Of a stretch of 64,000 bases of DNA, positions 9,578 through 21,739 are shown one piece after another. The first letter of the stretch is position 1. Every line of letters begins with the position of its first letter. The notes under the pieces were generated by a model, which did not search any database, was not told the origin of the DNA, and saw nothing but the letters and a program-made list of their open reading frames with translations. The position numbers and the translations under genes were made by a program. Origin of the DNA: Sambucus nigra (Eukaryota; Streptophyta; Magnoliopsida; Dipsacales; Adoxaceae); the NCBI GenBank assembly GCA_949130495.1, contig OX422210.1, forward strand, positions 500,937,760 through 501,001,759. The letters are read 5' to 3'.

Positions 9578-11605
9578 GACACCCCTAGGACCAATTGCGG
9601 TGCATGTGTATTTTGCTATCAAGTCCTGGTACATCTAGTACTAAATAAGGACAATCGATTCGGTATCTCCTTTGAACCATAAATACATATCACACATATT
9701 GGAGGCGAACAGAGTTCCAAGCCTATGGGCTATGCACATACCTACCTACCCACATGATTGTCATCACTATCATTATAACAGATAGCCCGTACATGGGTTC
9801 CATGTTCTGAGCTACCGAATCTAAAATCCCCCTAATGGGCTCATCAGGATAAGACTGTCCTCTTTCAAAAACCTACTGTAATAGCAAGCAGCGTAGGTAT
9901 GTCATACACATAATAAATTATACAATAGGTATTCGCCCCACTTATATATATTCATAACATTAATATGGTATACGTAAGTCCCATATCTCAAGTTTCATAC
10001 GTAGGATATTTATATCTAGAATATCCCACATATTTATAATATATAAGTTTACTTCTCATTATTCGCTCCCGAGTATATCTCACCACTCGAAGTGTAAACA
10101 TTGTTCTACCCATAATATCAGTAGGTAACTCACTATATCCTACTGATTTAAGTTATAATTTTTTGCGAATTCCCGTGATCCTAATTATTCTCCAAATTAG
10201 GTAATTCTCTCAGTTTAGCCTAATTAAGTTTTGCTTAAATTCTCCATTATAAGACTAAGTTCAATACCCAACCTAGGCCTACTGGTATCCTAACATAATC
10301 CCAATTATATTAAAATAATTCCCATAAATAAATTCCAAACGATTTCCCAAGAATTCTAATTACAAGGAGAAAATTGGCCAAAACTGGGCAGCATAATTGA
10401 TTAGGTCTGGTCCAAATCGACTGAACTTGCCGATTCGATTCGGCACAGTCCGAATCGATTCGCTCCTATAGGTATCGAAAATCCGCACTAGTGTTCTTAC
10501 GGGATTTTACAATTTCCAACATCAAATCCTTAATTTTAACATCCCAAACTCCCAACCAATCATACTAAATGTTGTACTAACATAATTACATAAAATCTAA
10601 CATTCAAGAATCATAAATTCATTAAAGGGGAATTAATTATTGGGATTAATTCAAGATAATTTACCAAGAACCCTAGTTTATCATCTTGTTCAAGAGTATT
10701 TATAAAAACCCAGATTTATCCATCAATATTCATCAAAATTTTGTGGGTTCTAGTCTACATACATGAAGGGATTTAATCTCAAATAAATTCAGTCCTAGTT
10801 ATAAATTTACATCTTAAAAGTTTACTCAATTCGTATGCAATTCATGTGTGTTCTTCATCCACACTAACATGGACATAATTATTGGTGATATTTTGCAAGT
10901 TTAAACACTTGACTATAGAATGAAGGTTTGATCCATTGATGTAGTTGGTATGGTTGTGATATTCTCTCTCTGATATATGCGGTGATGGCCTCGGTGGTGT
11001 AAACGGTGTAGGAATGGTGGTTCTAGCTTGGGGTGGGGGGTTGGGGGTTGGGGGGGGGGGGGTTCTCCTTCCTCCTTTAATGGCTTCTATGAATATGGAA
11101 AATGATAACCCTCGAAGACAAAACACCTCACTTGATATAACCCTTTAAAATTTGTGGGTTTAATTCCCTTAAAAATGCAAATGACCAAATTACCCTTCCG
11201 GGTGCCGGTATGGCCCAAAAGTGCCCTGGGACCCAAACAAAATTCCTGGGTAGACTTTTCTAACTATCTCGAACCTTCGGGATACTTTATCGTACTCAAA
11301 ATGACCATCTGAATGACTTAAAAAAATTATTTTTTTCCAATTAAATTGAGTCCCGACACAACTGACACGCGCGTTCAGACTTAATTATTGTAACTGTCGT
11401 ATTTTTCACTCGCGATAATTTTAATAAATTCAGTCTCATTTTACTTTATTCCCCAAGTAATAATAAATACAATTAACGTCAATAAATACTAACCTTAGTC
11501 TCGCTAGTCAATATTTATTTTAATCCGGATTATTTATAAATTAATTTCCATATTTAATTTAATTAATCCTATATTTAAAAATCATTAAAAATACGGGGTG
11601 TTACA
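9577..11605 (-). repeat. Block F: LTR-like sequence, minus orientation, left boundary uncertain
   Basis: The right edge (11594-11605) reads on minus TGTAACACCCCGTA, the classic start of plant chromovirus-type (Tekay/Del-like) LTRs. A TATA-like GGGTTATATCAAG lies on minus near 11140, followed by a leader with CT-rich and C-run segments (11049-11062). The sequence stays non-coding to about 9577, where ACACCCC appears on plus. I take it as a solo or truncated LTR of about 2 kb. No target duplication was found: GACAA flanks the right side only. The 94-codon ORF at 10842-11126 is low-complexity proline-rich leader, not a gene. Confidence 0.5.
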
Positions 11606-12420
11606 GACAACCCCAAATATGATGGTGCTTTAGACTAGGCTTATTGCCTGTCCAAAGTTCAAAAGGATTTTTAGTACTTTCTTTAGTTGGTACTCTAATA
11701 AGGATATACACTGCAGCCTTTAATTCTTCGCCGCAGAGTAAATCTGGCAAGTTAGAGTAACTGATCATACTCCTTACCATGTCTTTAAGCGTTTAGTTCC
11801 GCATTTCAGAAGAACCATTCATGCTTGGAGAACCTGGCATGGTGTATGTGGGACGATACCGCACTCCTCTAGGAATTTAACAAATGGCCCCGAGGGTCGT
11901 TCACCTGAACCGTCATACCTACCGTAGTATTCACCACCACGATCAGATCTGACGCTTTTAATCATTTTGCTGAGTTGATTTTAAACTTTAGCCTTGAATG
12001 ATTTGAACACGTCCAGAGATTGGATCTTTTTATAGATGAGATAAACGTATCCATAACATGAAAAATCATTTATGAATGTTATAAAACATTGTTGACCACT
12101 CTATGAAACCGTAGGGAATAGGCCACAAATATCTGTATGTATCAGTTATAAGACGTCTAGAGCACTATTGGCATAAAATATCCTTATGTTTGTCTGTTTC
12201 CCCTTTATGCCATTTGTCCAAATTTCAAAATCTAAAAAATCAAGGGAATTGAGAATCCCATCTGACACAAGTCTTTCAATTCTCCTTTGGGAGATGTGAC
12301 CTAATCTCTTATGCAATAATGATGCAGAATTCTCATTGGTTAATTTTCTTTTAACACCTGTGTATTTAATTGCAAGGTTTCATTATATGAAGCAACCGTA
12401 TCAAGTATATAAAGGTTATC
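11606..12420 (-). pseudogene. Ty1/copia integrase remnant (element G)
   Basis: Minus-strand reading with stops gives SASLLHKRLGHISQRRIERLVSDGIL (zinc-binding histidines), FEIWTNGIKGKQT (both cysteines of the family's C-x2-C replaced by W and G), LIHTDICGLFP (first catalytic D), then SVRSDRGGEYY and KFLEECGIVPHTPC (second D and E). The order and spacing are those of the copia GAG_pre-integrase and rve domains. The reading stops where block F begins, and no RT follows on the far side, so the 3' half of the element is gone. Clearly defective: many stops and frameshifts. Confidence 0.85.
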
Positions 12421-12423
12421 TAT

Positions 12424-12975
12424 TTAAGATAAAGAACCAGTACCAACTAAATTTGAATTATGAAGAAGATTAAATTTATTATTTTCAAAAGAACAAGTAT
12501 AACCAAATTTGTACAATACAAAAATAGAAATCAAATTTTGTCTAAATGATGGTATAATAAATGTCTCATTCAAATCCAAATAAGTATCAGCCTTCAATAA
12601 TAACCTAAATATCCCAATTGCTTCAATTTTAAGTTTCTTGCCATCGCCCGCAAAAATATATCTTTCACCATCATTTGACTTTCGACAGCTCAGGTAACCT
12701 TGCATATATACACTGATGTGAGTGGTTGCTCCAGAATATATCCACCAAGTGTGTTTAGGTACCGAAGTCAAATTAACCTTAGAACAAACTAGATTAAGAA
12801 GTGTACCTTTCTTTACACGCCAAGCATGATAGTTGGTACATTGCTTCTTTTTTTGTCCCACAGTTCCCCAGAAGAAACATCGATCAAAAATTGTTTTCTT
12901 CCCTTTATTCTTAGAAGTACTAGCGAAATGAGCACTTTTTGTCTTTTCTTGCTTCAGTCTTTCCTCTTCTTGCAC
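12424..12975 (-). pseudogene. Ty1/copia Gag end and protease (element G)
   Basis: The longest open piece of element G has 183 codons. A basic region (KQEKTKSAHFASTSKNKGKK) leads into a zinc knuckle where C33 and C46 survive, but the second cysteine is W36 and the histidine is Q41. The protease active site reads WWIYSGATTHIS at about residues 77-88. The family has DSGATTHIS, so the catalytic aspartate is replaced by Y80. The stretch GDGKKLKIEAIGIFRLLLK ... NLISIFVLYKFGY is the typical copia continuation. Both key sites are damaged although the frame is open, so this is a decayed coding relic. The reading runs on into the integrase remnant. Confidence 0.88.
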
Positions 12976-13002
12976 ACAATGTGAGATAAGCTCATTAAGA
13001 GA

Positions 13003-13571
13003 TCAAGTCTCCTTTTGGCAGTTGTAGCTCACCTTAAATTGACTGAATTGTGTGGAAAGAGATATCAAAACCAAATGCACAAGTAAATCCTCAGAGAGAT
13101 CAACCTTAAGTGATCTCAACTTTGAAGTGAGATGAGACATTTCCATAATGTACTCCCTAATGTTCCCATTTCCTTTATATTTCATTGAGATGAGACTTGG
13201 CAAAAGTGTACTTATTTCAACCTTTTCATTCTTGGCAAATCTATTCTTAATTTCTTCTAGGAATTCTTTGGCTGTCTTTATCGTTTTCGATATTGTGTCC
13301 CTGAATGCTTCTGGAACGACTTATTTATGATCATCAAAAACACGTGATTTGACTTCTCCTACCTTTCAATGTCCTTTTTTTCATCATAGAAACTTTTATT
13401 TGTAAGAGGTGCAGAAGAGGGAACCCTTAACGCAAGGTCTAAATCCATGACACCGAGAACTATATGGAGGTTATGACTTAAAGTTTGTGCCATTAAGCAT
13501 AGGAATAGAATTAATACTGGCAGTAATGTTGGAAGAAGAACTGATAGGTGAATACAAAGAACAACAAACAA
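13003..13571 (-). pseudogene. gag: Ty1/copia gag N-terminal part (element G)
   Basis: Two frames cover the copia Gag (UBN2-type) region. 13359-13571 gives the N-terminal piece with PLTNKSFYDEKKDIER. 13003-13203 gives SLISMKYKGNGNIREYIMEMSHL, TSKLRSLKVDLSEDLLVHLVL and the FKVSYNCQKE end. This is the normal copia capsid sequence just before the zinc knuckle at 12870. Stops and a shift separate the pieces. Gag would package element RNA in virus-like particles. Confidence 0.82.
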
Positions 13572-14189
<618 letters not shown>

Positions 14190-14330
14190 AGTTGGCTTAG
14201 CTTAGTGGTTGGTAGTCTTAATTAAAAATCTGAGACTTAAAAGGTCATGGGTTCATAACTACTTTGGCTCCAGACTTAAAAGTTCATGGGTTCAAAATCC
14301 CTTGGGCTCCTTTACCAACATAATTTTTAT
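14190..14330 (+). mobile_element. tRNA-derived SINE-like unit with duplicated B box
   Basis: TAGCTTAGTGG at 14198-14208 fits the RNA polymerase III A box. GGGTTCATAAC (14249-14259) and GGTTCAAAATCCC (14289-14301) fit B boxes. The segment GACTTAAAA.GTCATGGGTTCA is present twice about 40 bases apart. No A-tail or target duplication was fixed, so this may be a fragment. At 14362-14395 another GGGTTCGA-type box occurs on minus. Confidence 0.5.
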
Positions 14331-14619
14331 TATTTTAAAGGCTTAAAAATGAAACACCAAGAGTCGAACCCTTAACCTTCCACTACCATCAAATCCAAAC
14401 TTTTTCCCTAATCTTTAAAAAATCATATAAAATCAACCGCTAGTCCAAATTTCATGAACTTTATATCATTTGAATCATAATCAAACGAAGAATATTTCCA
14501 TTGAGATATTTTTTTTAAAATATTGAACTTTCTGAAAAAATATTTTCAGCTCAAAATTAAATTAAATTCATTCCTCACATATTCTTAACAATTCAACATG
14601 AAATAGTTGTGATACCACA

Positions 14620-15172
14620 TGTTAGATTAATATTTATTTTGTGAAAACCATAACACAAAGAAGAACATTCATATTTAATCATCAAGAAATAAAGATTTTG
14701 AATTTTCATAAGCGTACCTGTATCCATAACGAGAAAAGTAAAATATTCGAGTCTGAGGTCTTATGATCTTTCAGATCAACACTTTTATTTTCTCTCTAAA
14801 TTTCTCTCTAACAATGGGAATCAGAAGAATGGTCTAGTGTTTATAAGACAATCGCATCTTTTTATATTTCGTATATTTTTATTTTAACCCATCATAAAAA
14901 TAAAAATTACGTTTGTCACTACACATTAAAACCCACACTTTAATAATACATTATTAAGGCCCCCAAAACTTAAATTAATCACTTTAATTGACCCAACTTT
15001 ATTTGATAGCCTATTAATCATATTTATTTCATATATAAGTCGATATATATGATTTTACTTTAAAACTAAATACTTATAATTACATATTTAGTTTTTGTAT
15101 TGTTTAACTTGCAATCACCACATATTATAATTAAATCTAATTAACTAATTTGGTATGCTCTAAAACTAACCA
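14620..15172 (-). repeat. 5' LTR of element G (minus orientation)
   Basis: On minus it ends ...ATTAATCTAACA at 14620. TGTGGTATCACAACTA follows immediately, a primer-binding site resembling the initiator-Met type (TGGTATCAGAGC). The upper boundary at 15172 (TGGTTAG on minus) is chosen because it mirrors the TCTAACA end. CTTATAAACAC on minus near 14842 can serve as TATA box. The partner LTR is missing, so the length (about 553 bp) is an estimate. Confidence 0.55.
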
Positions 15173-15589
15173 TAATAAGATCAATTGTATTAAATTTGCC
15201 GATAATTTTTATCTGGCGTAAAAAATTGGACCAAGATAAATTTTTTGAGTAAAATTAAAATTGGGTATCAATTATAGGGTGAGAATTAAATTAATCTTTT
15301 ATATACTTTAAAATGCTATACAAGGCTTAAACGTCACTATTTTATAAGGTTTCCACGTGTCAATACCATCTTTATTGATTGACACACTCATTTTTAACTC
15401 TCCAGTTCATGATCAATGCTCACTCTCTCAGCTCTGAAACGTCGATTGTCACTTTCTCTAAATGTCAATCGTCACTCTATCTTTAAACGGGTTATTTTCC
15501 ACTCAGCATTTAAAAAAAAATTAAAGCTCATTATTACATTTATCTAACCTACCCAGCAGCCACACACAGCAAAACACAATCTCCAAGAG

Positions 15590-17715
15590 ATTTCTAACCT
15601 ACCCGTTTCTCCTTTTGATCCTGTCCCAAGTTCCCCTCCGCCACTGCTTGCTCCGGCCTCCGCCTTATTTTCTATGGCCTTCGCCTCCGCCCCTTGCACC
15701 AACCTCTATCTCTGCTCAAGCTCTGATGAAGAAGGTATTTCATTGTCTATTTATGTTCTGCACAAGCTCCGATTTATGTTGTGGATATGTTAGGGGGTTT
15801 TGTCGTGGAGATTTTGGCTTAAGGAATCTCTGGTCCAATTTTTTTTACTGTCTTGTATCAATAACTTGTATTTCCTTCTTTCATTTCACAGATTGATGGT
15901 GCATATTTCTTGGGGATGAACATAAAACACAAAATTTAAAAAAAATTACATATCACAACCTCTCCCCGGTCTCTCCAATCTCAACAACTCTTCAATCCCC
16001 CGTAGATGCAAATTGTGTACAATAACTTATAACTAAAATGTTCTATACGACTCCCATTAACCAAATGGGAACGCTTTTAGCAAATTAGGGATAGATCCGG
16101 AATAATACGAGAGGGGCGACTCCAAATTGGAAGCAGGTGTCTCACTTTTCCACTGATAGTTCATTTTTTCTTGAGTTTCAGGTATTCCAACTCTCAAAAT
16201 TTTTCATTTTATTCTCTTCTTCAAATATGTATTTTTATTTCTCATATATAGGTAAATTCTATTACTGCCCAAACACTAGGAAATTATCCACACACTATCA
16301 GGTAAATTCCATTGTCGTGGGACGAAATAGGTTGAAGGATCGTGAGTTGGGTGCAGAGGGGTATAGGTGGTCGAGGTGGGTTATTGTCTCAGTTTATGTG
16401 GCAGGTGGGTCGGGGTGGGTTTTTCAGTAGGTAGAGAAGACGCGAACAGGGTTGGGGTAAACGATTTGGGGATGTTGCAACTGAGATGGTGTTTAGTGTG
16501 TGTATGTAGGAAGTAGTAGTGAGGGAAGAGCTAAGCAGGTTACTGGGAAGTAGGGTTGTGGCGTGGGGTAGCTGGTAGGAGTAGAGGAGTTTAGGTGGAG
16601 TAGGAATTAGGTTGGGGATTATATCGGGAGTTGGGTGTGGTGTGGGTGCGTTTGTGGGATTGAAGGCAGCGGGTTGGTGTATGGGGGTATGTGGAGGAGC
16701 AGGTAGAGGATAGCGAGTGTTATGAGTTGGGGTAAGCGGTTTGGGATGTCAGATTTCGTACGGCAGTTGGTTTGGTGACATTGGGTTATGCAATAGGTAG
16801 AAGTGGGGTTGAGGGGTGTGTGTTAGAAGTTTGGTTGGGGACACAAGATGTGAGATCAAAATCTATTTTGTCTAGTCAAACTAGATTTTGATACTCACTG
16901 TTTTTAGCATGATAAAAAGTGTGTAAGCGACACAAATTTTATAAAAAAAATATCTATCACCTTAAACATGTTCATATGTTCTCAATACAAAGATCAAAAT
17001 TGCAGTTGAGAAAAATTATTCACCCCCAAAATTATCATTTTTAACCATTTTTTTCGCAATTTTTTTTTTATTTGAAGTTCTAAAATGACCCTTAACATTC
17101 AAAGATCTCCAAAGCATATAAAATTGGAAGATTTTAAAAATTGATTTAATCAACCTAAAAATTTGTAGTACCTCAAAAATTCAAATTTCATCAAACAACT
17201 TTTAAAATGGGCCCAGATAGGTGTTGATGAACTATATTTGCTTATAAGTTGTTATTCGTTTTTCGTTGAATAGAAATCATGTATATTATCAATGACTTCA
17301 TGCTTCTATTATTTTTTTATCCCGATATCGTATCATCTTTTGTGAAATAGGATAAAACCGCTTAACTGCATGTTGAATTTCCTCATAGAATGTCACCTTA
17401 ATAATAGTATACACAAATCAAACAACCATGGTCATTCTAGAACTTTCCTTATATCTGTTTTTCTTTTGGGTTAATTATCACTCATTTAGGGCTCTTGATA
17501 TATTTTTTATTTCCTATATTTGACAGATTTGATATTTTATGGGGTCGATTAGTCACTGACGATTGTGTAACATCGCCTCCAACAATGGTATTCACTTCAA
17601 TCTTTCTACTTTACTATTTTTTTCCAGATCTGAACCCTGAATGTGAAGTTATTACCTATTTAGATTGTGATGTGCAAGTAGGGGATGTTATGCTATTTCC
17701 TTTTAATTTTTGATA
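15590..17715 (+). other. Exon-like fragments, probably captured host sequence, in H2
   Basis: CT-rich leader-like sequence at 15550-15620 runs into a C-rich coding-like stretch (15615-15735), which is followed by GGTATTTC, a possible donor. Further exon-like pieces at 17525-17590 and 17630-17690 are bounded by ATG|GTATTC and TTTCCAG. I could not assign any to a protein family. Capture of gene pieces is common in plant Helitrons, but here it is inference. Confidence 0.3.
16310..16860. other. G/T-rich, C-poor block in H2
   Basis: About 550 bases in which the plus strand is dominated by G and T with very little C, unlike the AT-rich surroundings. Many GGGG and GGTGGG clusters occur (for example 16375-16415). 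No long ORF. Confidence 0.7.
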
Positions 17716-18285
17716 ATTAGCCACCGATTTCTTTTCTCTCACCAATTAAGTTGATCAGCTTCTGCCAAGATATACCCAATTTTACGTATGATAATGGAAA
17801 ATTTTACAGATGGAACAATGAGTGGTGACTACATCAAGATCACTATAATTTTTTTAGAAGTGTAGTGGAAATCATAAAATTTCACTTGTAGAGAAAGACA
17901 GTCATTTGATTATATATATCTTATAATTTGTATCTCATATCGTCAAACAATTTGTTTCATGCCCATAATATGGGTTGGCGATACTATAATTATTTATGTT
18001 TAATGTTCATTACTGTTTGGTTTGAAGAAATTTTTCATTCCTTTTTAGACTTAATATATTTATTTAGGTTCCTATTTTTTCCACCTTCTCTATGTTGTAT
18101 TAGGTTATGTTACACTCACTTTTGTAATTCCATTTTCGTTACAAAAAGTTTAATTTTGTTTAGCTTTAAATTTAATTGTGGAATTGTTATTCTTTTTTGT
18201 GATTTGGGATGTGATGTGATATGGTGGCTTGAGTATAATGGCAATATGGTTTATGCTCATTACAGGCTTTTTACTTTTTTATGAT

Positions 18286-19158
18286 TGATGATGCTGAGAT
18301 TCAGCATCACCAGATAAGTGATGATGAGATCAAACAGTAGTAACAATGGCAGCCATAGAGATGTATGTGTGTGTAAGTGTATAGAATGGGATGAGTATAA
18401 GAGGAATAAGATAATGATGTATAGTGGTTCAGATAATTAGGCCTACATCCACTGTGAGAGTGTGATCCACTAAGTATAGGCACTAATGGCATTGGATACA
18501 ATGCACATAAGCTCACTTTCCCTCTCTACTGTGTGTACAAGCAGAGTTTTAGCTAGGGTTACAATTATCGATCCCCTTGTAGGGTTGTGGGTGACAAGTA
18601 TATATAGGTCTTGGGGGGTGTAGTGTACCCCCCAAGCATGCATGGTGCATGTGAATGATGATCTAGCCAATCCCCTGTTGATAACTGTAGATGCTACTTG
18701 TGATTAATGATGATATAATATTCCCTCGCATGAGGGGGTGATATTATTATAACGGTCTTCCACATGCCATGTGATCCTCACGCGCACTGTTCCACGCGTC
18801 TCCTAAATCACGCGCTGTGATGATGTCACCCTCGGCCTATGATATGAGCCCGAGGGCAAAGTTCCTTCTGGCAGTGAGTCTGGCCTAATGTGGGCCTCGT
18901 ACTGTCGTACCCTCGGAGGGTCGTTCGGACCATGATGAGGGGTCGGCCCCTCAAAAGGTCGTCTGGGCCTGATGAGGGGTCTGCCCCTTGGAGGGTCGTC
19001 TGAGCCATGATGATGGGTCGGCCCCTCGAAGGGTCTTCTGGGCGCTGTTGAGGGGTCGACCCCTTGGAGGGTCGTCTAATATTGGTTAATAGGCCATCCT
19101 GGCCCCGTCCAGGTGCAGGGCGCCCTCGGCCTGGCTGAGGGTATATATGGGTATATCA
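18286..19158 (-). mobile_element. Solo LTR B2, same family as LTR B (57333-58322)
   Basis: It is flanked by perfect 5-bp target duplications ATGAT (18281-18285 and 19159-19163). On minus it starts TGATATACCC and ends CTCAGCATCATCA. LTR B starts TGATATGCCC and ends TTCAGCATCATCA. The interior aligns by eye over the TATA/transcribed part: CTAGCTAAAACTCTG, CCATTAGTGCC and CACTGTGAGAGTG region against 57960-58200. No internal region is present, so it arose by LTR-LTR recombination. It lies inside Helitron H2. Confidence 0.95.
18905..19080. repeat. GC-rich tandem repeat, about 48-bp unit, in solo LTR B2
   Basis: About four degenerate copies of a unit with GAGGGTCGTCTGGGCC and GATGAGGGGTCGGCCCCT. 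The unit contains a near-palindrome (GGGGTCGGCCCC). It lies in the U3 part of the LTR. Confidence 0.85.
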
Positions 19159-19720
19159 ATGATCAACTAATGTGATGTTTTATTTCTGTAAAGAGCTATA
19201 GAAATTATTATATTTTATAATGCTACACCTTATTCTTTCTTATTATTCATTACTAAATATATAATTACTCATAAAAAATTTGCAAATAGATTTGTGAATT
19301 TGTCTACTTCTGATTCTATATAATTTAAATAGTAGGAAAAATGTCCCATCAGTTTTTGTCCTGAGACTATCATTATCAACGAAAGTCACAACAACTGTCA
19401 GGGAATTCCACCATCGATTCAACTTTCTCCTACACAAAATTAACTGTCTAATACCATTGATATTGAAACTGAACAAATTTTAAAAAGGAAACGAGTCGCT
19501 AGGTAATGCAGAAAAATATCATCTATGTTGTTTAGTAATATTTCATACGAATATTTAGAATTGTTATTAACATATAATTCGCCTTACTTACTTGCAGGAA
19601 CATGGATGAGAGGAAAAAAAAGATGCATTAGATCCAAAGTCATGCGTGTTAGATTGTTTGTGCAATGGACACATTCTAATGCTACAATATATCTCTATAT
19701 AATTGTTTTCTCTCTATGTT
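19159..19720 (+). other. Exon-like end of a captured or decayed gene in H2
   Basis: A reading near 19448-19503 (SNTIDIETEQILKRKRVAR) can join across an intron (GTAATGCAG...TTGCAG at about 19503-19597) to NMDERKKKMH and a stop near 19630. The splice signals look genuine, but I do not recognise the protein. A 77-codon ORF on the other strand shows no domain. Confidence 0.25.
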
Positions 19721-20199
19721 AAACCGTGACCCTGTGTAGTTATATTTCTACGAAATTTATACTAATCACAAATACTCTAAATTTTGAATATATTCCCCAA
19801 TTGGTTTTATCATTTCTCACTATTGGCAATGTCTTGGTTTATTTTTATTTGTTTTATCATTTCTCACTGTGGGAAATGTCTTAGTTTATTTTTATTATAA
19901 AAATGTATAACTCGTGCATCGCGCGAGTTTTCAACTAGTTAGAATGAAAACTATATGAAATTTCTTTCTGTCCTTGAAGAGACTTATGAATTGACCCAAA
20001 GATACATAAATACTCTTGGTGAAAACCAATTATAATGGGCTGACTTTTCTAAAGGTTAACCATGACTTTCCTTCCCCGTTCTTAACAAAAGGATGGATTA
20101 TAATAATCAATATAGTGATAACTTTGGGGACATGACTTGATTTTATGGGTTTATTATATATAGGTTCCATATGAATAAAGTTTTTTGAATTAAATTTTA

Positions 20200-20880
20200 T
20201 TGACTTTTTGATCATTAAATAGATCATATTCCTAATTTTTTAGGACTTTTTCCCCACAATTTTTATCCTTTTAAAATCAACCGTGTGTAACTTCCTTAGG
20301 GAATCTACATAAGTGGTTGGACTTTTTTTTTCATTTTATTTTTAATTTTCAACTGATCATAACTTTGTATTGACAAATTAGTTTTTCGCAAAATTACTAT
20401 TTTTGAAATCTTCTCGCCGAGATCTACCAAACAAGATCAATGAAGCCTATAAAATCTCAAAGAAAAAATATTACACAGACAGTAAATTTTACTGTATGCA
20501 CCAGAAAATGCAATAGTTTTATATTTGTGATATTTTTACAAACAGTGACATTTTTTGTATTTATATTACACAAACAGTAAAATTTATTATGTTCTCAAGA
20601 AATTTTTTTCCATATATTTGTCAAATAAGATCCACTGAGTACATAATATTTCAATAGAAACAGACAGTAATATTTACTGTGTACACTTTTAAAATAAAAT
20701 TAATTAATGGTTGAATAGTCAACGGGACTTAATTAAAAAAATCTCAAAATAGGAATTACATACAATAATACATATTAACTGAGTTGTCACATTTGTTGTT
20801 ATTATTAAATAATAATACAAATAATTTGGTTACATAAATGGGTCAAATAATCTATAAACCCATATATATATTGAAAAAAA
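20200..20880. repeat. Long dispersed repeat, left copy (inverted partner at 36440-37070)
   Basis: It shares long blocks with the reverse complement of 36440-37070. Examples are TTTGAAATCTTCTCGCCGAG against CTCGGCGAGGAGATTTCAAA, ACAGACAGTAAATTTTACTG, and ATTAATTAATGGTTGAATAG against CTATTCAACCATTAATTAAT. No ORF. Confidence 0.8.
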
Positions 20881-20929
20881 GACACATATTTTTAGTTTAA
20901 CCCAATTAGTCACTCAAACACCCATTTAT

Positions 20930-21270
20930 CCAATATTATCTAATTTTTAAAGCTCCGTGCTAACGTCATCCAATGTCACCCCTACTACCCCAAACCGGAG
21001 ATCTGATGGCTCCAAACCCCATTTATTCAATATTCTTTTATTTTTACAGGTCTGCGCCAGTGACAACCCATGCTAGCGCAATCCACCTCAAACCGAAAAA
21101 TGAAATAGTTTTATATCTGCGACATTTTCTTGTGAGCACAGTAAATTTTACTGTATGCACCAGAAAATGAATTACTTTTATATCTGTGACATTTTCACAA
21201 ATGTAACATTTATTGTGTTGATTTACACAGACAGTAAAAGTTACTGTGTTAGTCAATTAATGTATAAAAC

Positions 21271-21312
<42 letters not shown>

Positions 21313-21660
21313 ACAAACACTCATTTATTCAATATTCTCTTATTTTTGAAGGTCCGCGTCAGCGGCACCCCATGCCACCCCTACTTACCCTAAACGGGAG
21401 CTCCGGTGGATCCAAATCACTTTTTTTTCGATATTCTCTTATTTTTAAAGGTGCGCGCTTGCAACACCCAATCCCCACCACCACCCACCCCCATTGTCTG
21501 AGCTTCGATTTGGAGTGGGTAGGGGTAGCATGGGTACCACTGGCATGAGCCTTTAAAAATAAGAGAATATTGGATAAATGAAGTTTAGATCCATTGGTGC
21601 GCCGGCGGGGGGTGAGTAGGAGTGACATTGGGTGCCAATGGCGTGAACCTTTAAAAAGAA
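20930..21660. repeat. Complex direct and inverted repeat cluster
   Basis: A unit with TTCAATATTCTYTTATTTTT then GGTCYGCGCCAG.G.CACCC occurs in direct orientation near 20930, 21017, 21322 and 21423. It recurs in reverse near 21548-21600 and 21640. A TA microsatellite (21271-21309) and another at the end (21663-21701) flank parts of it. No ORF with a domain. Confidence 0.75.
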
Positions 21661-21701
<41 letters not shown>

Positions 21702-21702
<1 letters not shown>

Positions 21703-21735
21703 TAGGGTATGCCCGTGCTTGAAGGCACGACGAAA
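21702..21735 (-). other. 3' terminus of Helitron H1
   Basis: Minus strand: CGTGC-CTTCAA-GCACG-like stem-loop, an 8-base spacer, then CTAG at the very end. It abuts a TA microsatellite that supplies the T. Confidence 0.9.
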
Positions 21736-21739
21736 TTTT

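Larger units (their letters stand above)
15295..19938 (+). mobile_element. Helitron H2 (plus orientation), non-autonomous
   Basis: The 3' end is strong: ACTCGTGCATCGCGCGAGT (19911-19929) forms an 8-bp stem with a 3-nt loop, then TTTCAA, CTAG (19935-19938) and a host T. The 5' end is weaker: TCTTTTATATACTTT at 15295, preceded by A, fits the TC start and A|T insertion rule. No Rep or helicase reading is seen. Inside are gene-like fragments and the nested solo LTR B2. The 3' end is certain; the 5' end is a guess. Confidence 0.55.

Noticed and set aside
10842..11126. Proline-rich secreted protein on minus
   Set aside because: The PPPPTPNPPP run comes from a poly-C tract in an LTR leader.
19243..19476. 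Minus ORF suggestive of an OB-fold replication protein
   Set aside because: No convincing motif, and splice signals favour the plus strand. Assignment would be guesswork.
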